From Gemmatimonadota bacterium (GTDB lineage Bacteria; Gemmatimonadota; Gemmatimonadetes; Longimicrobiales; RSA9), in contig VEPF01000388.1 of the NCBI GenBank assembly GCA_012027055.1, forward strand, positions 1-7,807: 7,807 nucleotides of DNA, in the 5' to 3' direction. The position numbers and the translations under genes were made by a program. Under the pieces are notes generated by a model. It did no database searches and had not been told where the DNA came from. It saw only the letters and a list, made by a program, of their open reading frames with translations. Shown here one piece after another: positions 6,247 through 7,807 of this stretch. The first letter of the stretch is position 1, and each line of letters opens with the position of its first letter.

Positions 6247-6575
6247 GCTCGGCGCGTGCGGCGGACACGAACTACGAGCGGCTGGAGCGCGCGTGCGAGG
6301 CGGTGCCGACCGCTTGCGACCAGCGCACTGCGACCGGCCAGTATCGCGATCCGGAACTGGAGCGGCAGTATCAGCGGGTGCTGCGCCAGGACGACCGGGC
6401 GCGCACCGCGCTGCTCGCCAGCCAGGTGGGGGCCGTCGCCGCGGTGGTACTCTTCATCGTCGATCTCCGGCACGCGCGCGCACCGAGGGACATTCCGTAC
6501 CGGCCGCCGCGCGGGCTCGAGCTCGCGCCCGGCCGCGACGGGCTCGAACTGCGGGTACGGCTGCCGGCTCGCTGA
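6075..6575 (+). CDS. Small secreted or membrane protein of unknown function
   Basis: I do not recognise a family for this 166-residue protein. It begins MLRIRALPLLLLLLPGAALA, a clear Sec signal peptide with an AxA cleavage site (A18-L19-A20, then Gln21). A moderately hydrophobic stretch at about 43-58 (WTTLAATLAAAGYGVS) and a stronger one at 112-130 (ALLASQVGAVAAVVLFIVD) could be membrane helices. Between them lies a charged, probably helical segment with Cys74 and Cys81 and the stretch YRDPELERQYQRVLRQDDRA. The end, RDIPYRPPRGLELAPGRDG, resembles a short periplasmic tail. The start at 6075 is chosen for the signal peptide; the same frame is open back to 5136, but that part is antisense-like shadow within the propeller gene. 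It follows the propeller on the same strand without a gap or ribosome site, so co-expression and shared envelope location are likely. It converges with recG across 6 bases. Confidence 0.75.
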   Translation: MLRIRALPLLLLLLPGAALAQDEPHSTPGPTASTWSTLRISKWTTLAATLAAAGYGVSSARAADTNYERLERACEAVPTACDQRTATGQYRDPELERQYQRVLRQDDRARTALLASQVGAVAAVVLFIVDLRHARAPRDIPYRPPRGLELAPGRDGLELRVRLPAR

Positions 6576-6581
6576 AGCGGA

Positions 6582-7807
6582 TCAACCCACGTCGTAGAGG
6601 CGTTCGCGGGCGGCGAAACGGCGCGCCAGCGCCTGGGCGATGCCCGCGTGCTCAGGGTGGCGCAGCTCGGGGTCGCGCTCGGCGACGCGCCGGGCGGCGC
6701 TCCGGGCCTGCTCCAACAGGTCCTCGTCGCGCAGCGGATCGAAGAACCGGAATTCCGGCAGGCCGTGCTGGCGAGCCCCGAAGAAGTCCCCCATGCCCCG
6801 CAGCCGCAGGTCCTCCCGGGCGATCTCGAAGCCGTCGTTGGAGCGCCGCAGCACGCCCAGGCGCTCGGTCTCGTGTTCCGAGGCGATCAGGATGCAGTAG
6901 CTCTTCGCTGCCCCCCGGCCGACACGGCCGCGCAGCTGGTGCAGCTGCGAGAGCCCGAACCGCTCCGCGTGCTCCACCACCATGACGGTGGCGTTGGGCA
7001 CGTCGATGCCAACCTCCACGACCGTGGTCGCGACCAGCACCTGGGTCTCGCCGGTCGCGAAGCGCTGCATGGCCGCATCCTTCGCCTCGCCCGTGAGCTG
7101 CCCGTGCAGCAGCCCGACGCGCAGGTCACCGAACACCGTGCCGGCCAGGCGCTCGTACTCCGCGGTGGCGGCCCGCAGGTCCACCTTCTCGGACTCGGCC
7201 ACGAGCGGGTAGACGATGAACGCCTGCCGGCCATCCTGTACCTGGCCGCGCACGAAGTCGTAGACCTTCTCCCGCTGCGGTTCCGGCCGCACCACGGTGC
7301 GTACCGGCTGGCGGGCGGGCGGCAGCTCGTCCAGGATGGTCAGGTCGAGGTCGCCGTAGAGCGTGAGCGCCAGCGAGCGCGGGATCGGGGTCGCGGACAT
7401 GACCAGCACGTCCGGCGCGTCACCCTGGGCGGCCAGTGCCAGCCGCTGCTTCACGCCGAACCGGTGCTGCTCGTCGATCACCGCGAGACCCAGGCGCGCG
7501 AAGGTCACGGTCTCCTGGATGAGGGCGTGCGTGCCGATCACGATGTGCGCGCTCCCCGCCTCGATCTGCTGCAGCGCGGCGCGTCGTTCGGCCGCACCCA
7601 GGCTCCCGGTCAGCAGCACCACCTGCAATCCGAGCGGGGCTGCGAAGTCGGACAGCGTCCGGATATGCTGCTCGGCCAGGATCTCGGTGGGTGCCATGAG
7701 CGCGGCCTGGTAGTCGCTCTCGATGGCCAGCGCCATCGCGAACAGGGCCACGACGGTCTTCCCCGAGCCCACATCCCCCTGCAACAGGCGGTTCATGCGC
7801 CGCGGCG
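6582..7807 (-). CDS. recG: ATP-dependent DNA helicase RecG (5' part beyond the window)
   Basis: The frame enters from the right edge and ends at the TGA at 6584-6582. Counting from the internal Met at 7796, 404 residues are visible, so by comparison with E. coli RecG (693 residues) roughly 290 N-terminal residues, including the wedge domain, lie outside. RecG remodels stalled forks and Holliday junctions by double-strand DNA translocation. Superfamily 2 motifs are all present: Walker A GDVGSGKT (7-14), MAPTEILAEQH (34-44), GTHALIQ (88-94), DEQHRFG (108-114), SATPIPRSLALT (134-145), AFIVYPLVAESEK (192-204), LLHGQLTGEAKD (229-240), VLVATTVVEVGIDVPNA (253-269) and QLRGRVGRG (287-295). The RecG-specific wedge-coupling region follows: NDGFEIAREDLRLRGMGDFF (320-339) and GARQHGLPEF. 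UvrB, Mfd and PriA are excluded by this tail. The visible part looks intact. Confidence 0.97.
   Translation of the reverse strand, partial: PRRMNRLLQGDVGSGKTVVALFAMALAIESDYQAALMAPTEILAEQHIRTLSDFAAPLGLQVVLLTGSLGAAERRAALQQIEAGSAHIVIGTHALIQETVTFARLGLAVIDEQHRFGVKQRLALAAQGDAPDVLVMSATPIPRSLALTLYGDLDLTILDELPPARQPVRTVVRPEPQREKVYDFVRGQVQDGRQAFIVYPLVAESEKVDLRAATAEYERLAGTVFGDLRVGLLHGQLTGEAKDAAMQRFATGETQVLVATTVVEVGIDVPNATVMVVEHAERFGLSQLHQLRGRVGRGAAKSYCILIASEHETERLGVLRRSNDGFEIAREDLRLRGMGDFFGARQHGLPEFRFFDPLRDEDLLEQARSAARRVAERDPELRHPEHAGIAQALARRFAARERLYDVG

Noticed and set aside
1..7807. Mobile element, phage, CRISPR, toxin-antitoxin or defence system
   Set aside because: No transposase, integrase, direct-repeat array, tRNA or att-like repeat was seen. 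MazG here is the two-domain housekeeping type and is not next to a toxin gene.

Overview
The window is a GC-rich bacterial chromosome segment packed with housekeeping genes and two lineage-specific envelope proteins. Codon third positions are almost all G or C, intergenic gaps are short and several genes overlap by 4 bases. It shows no phage, transposon, tRNA/rRNA or CRISPR signal. The mix (Bacillus-type AsnRS, MazG, Alr, Cdd, RecG, a lipoprotein with DNRLRE-like sequence, a PQQ-like propeller) would fit a Gemmatimonadota-like or similar GC-rich Gram-negative lineage. That placement is a guess from style, not shown by a marker gene.

Layout. Positions 1-2604 (minus strand) hold a tight operon read from right to left: alr (alanine racemase), cdd (cytidine deaminase) and a lipoprotein that runs off the left edge. 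Both junctions are ATGA overlaps, where the start of one gene lies on the stop of the previous one. Positions 2605-2728 are the divergent alr/mazG control region. It has a good sigma70-type promoter for alr, and a palindromic TTGCAA may also serve as the -35 of mazG. mazG (plus strand) ends at 3532 and faces asnS (minus strand); a GC-rich hairpin sits between the two stops. asnS is driven by a promoter with a consensus TTGACA box that lies inside the first codons of the divergent plus-strand gene.

Positions 4954-6575 (plus strand) carry a predicted lipoprotein beta-propeller (BamB/PQQ-like) followed by a small secreted or membrane protein of unknown function. The propeller frame runs 172 bases into the next gene, and this looks like loss of an ancestral stop codon. 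The last gene, recG (minus strand), lacks its 5' part at the right edge and converges on the small gene with a 6-base gap.

The genes do not form one pathway. alr feeds D-alanine to peptidoglycan, cdd salvages pyrimidines, mazG cleans the nucleotide pool, asnS charges tRNA-Asn and recG repairs stalled forks. I see no evidence of a novel defence, mobile or biosynthetic system. The points worth a second look are the propeller overlap, the unknown proteins and the promoter arrangements.
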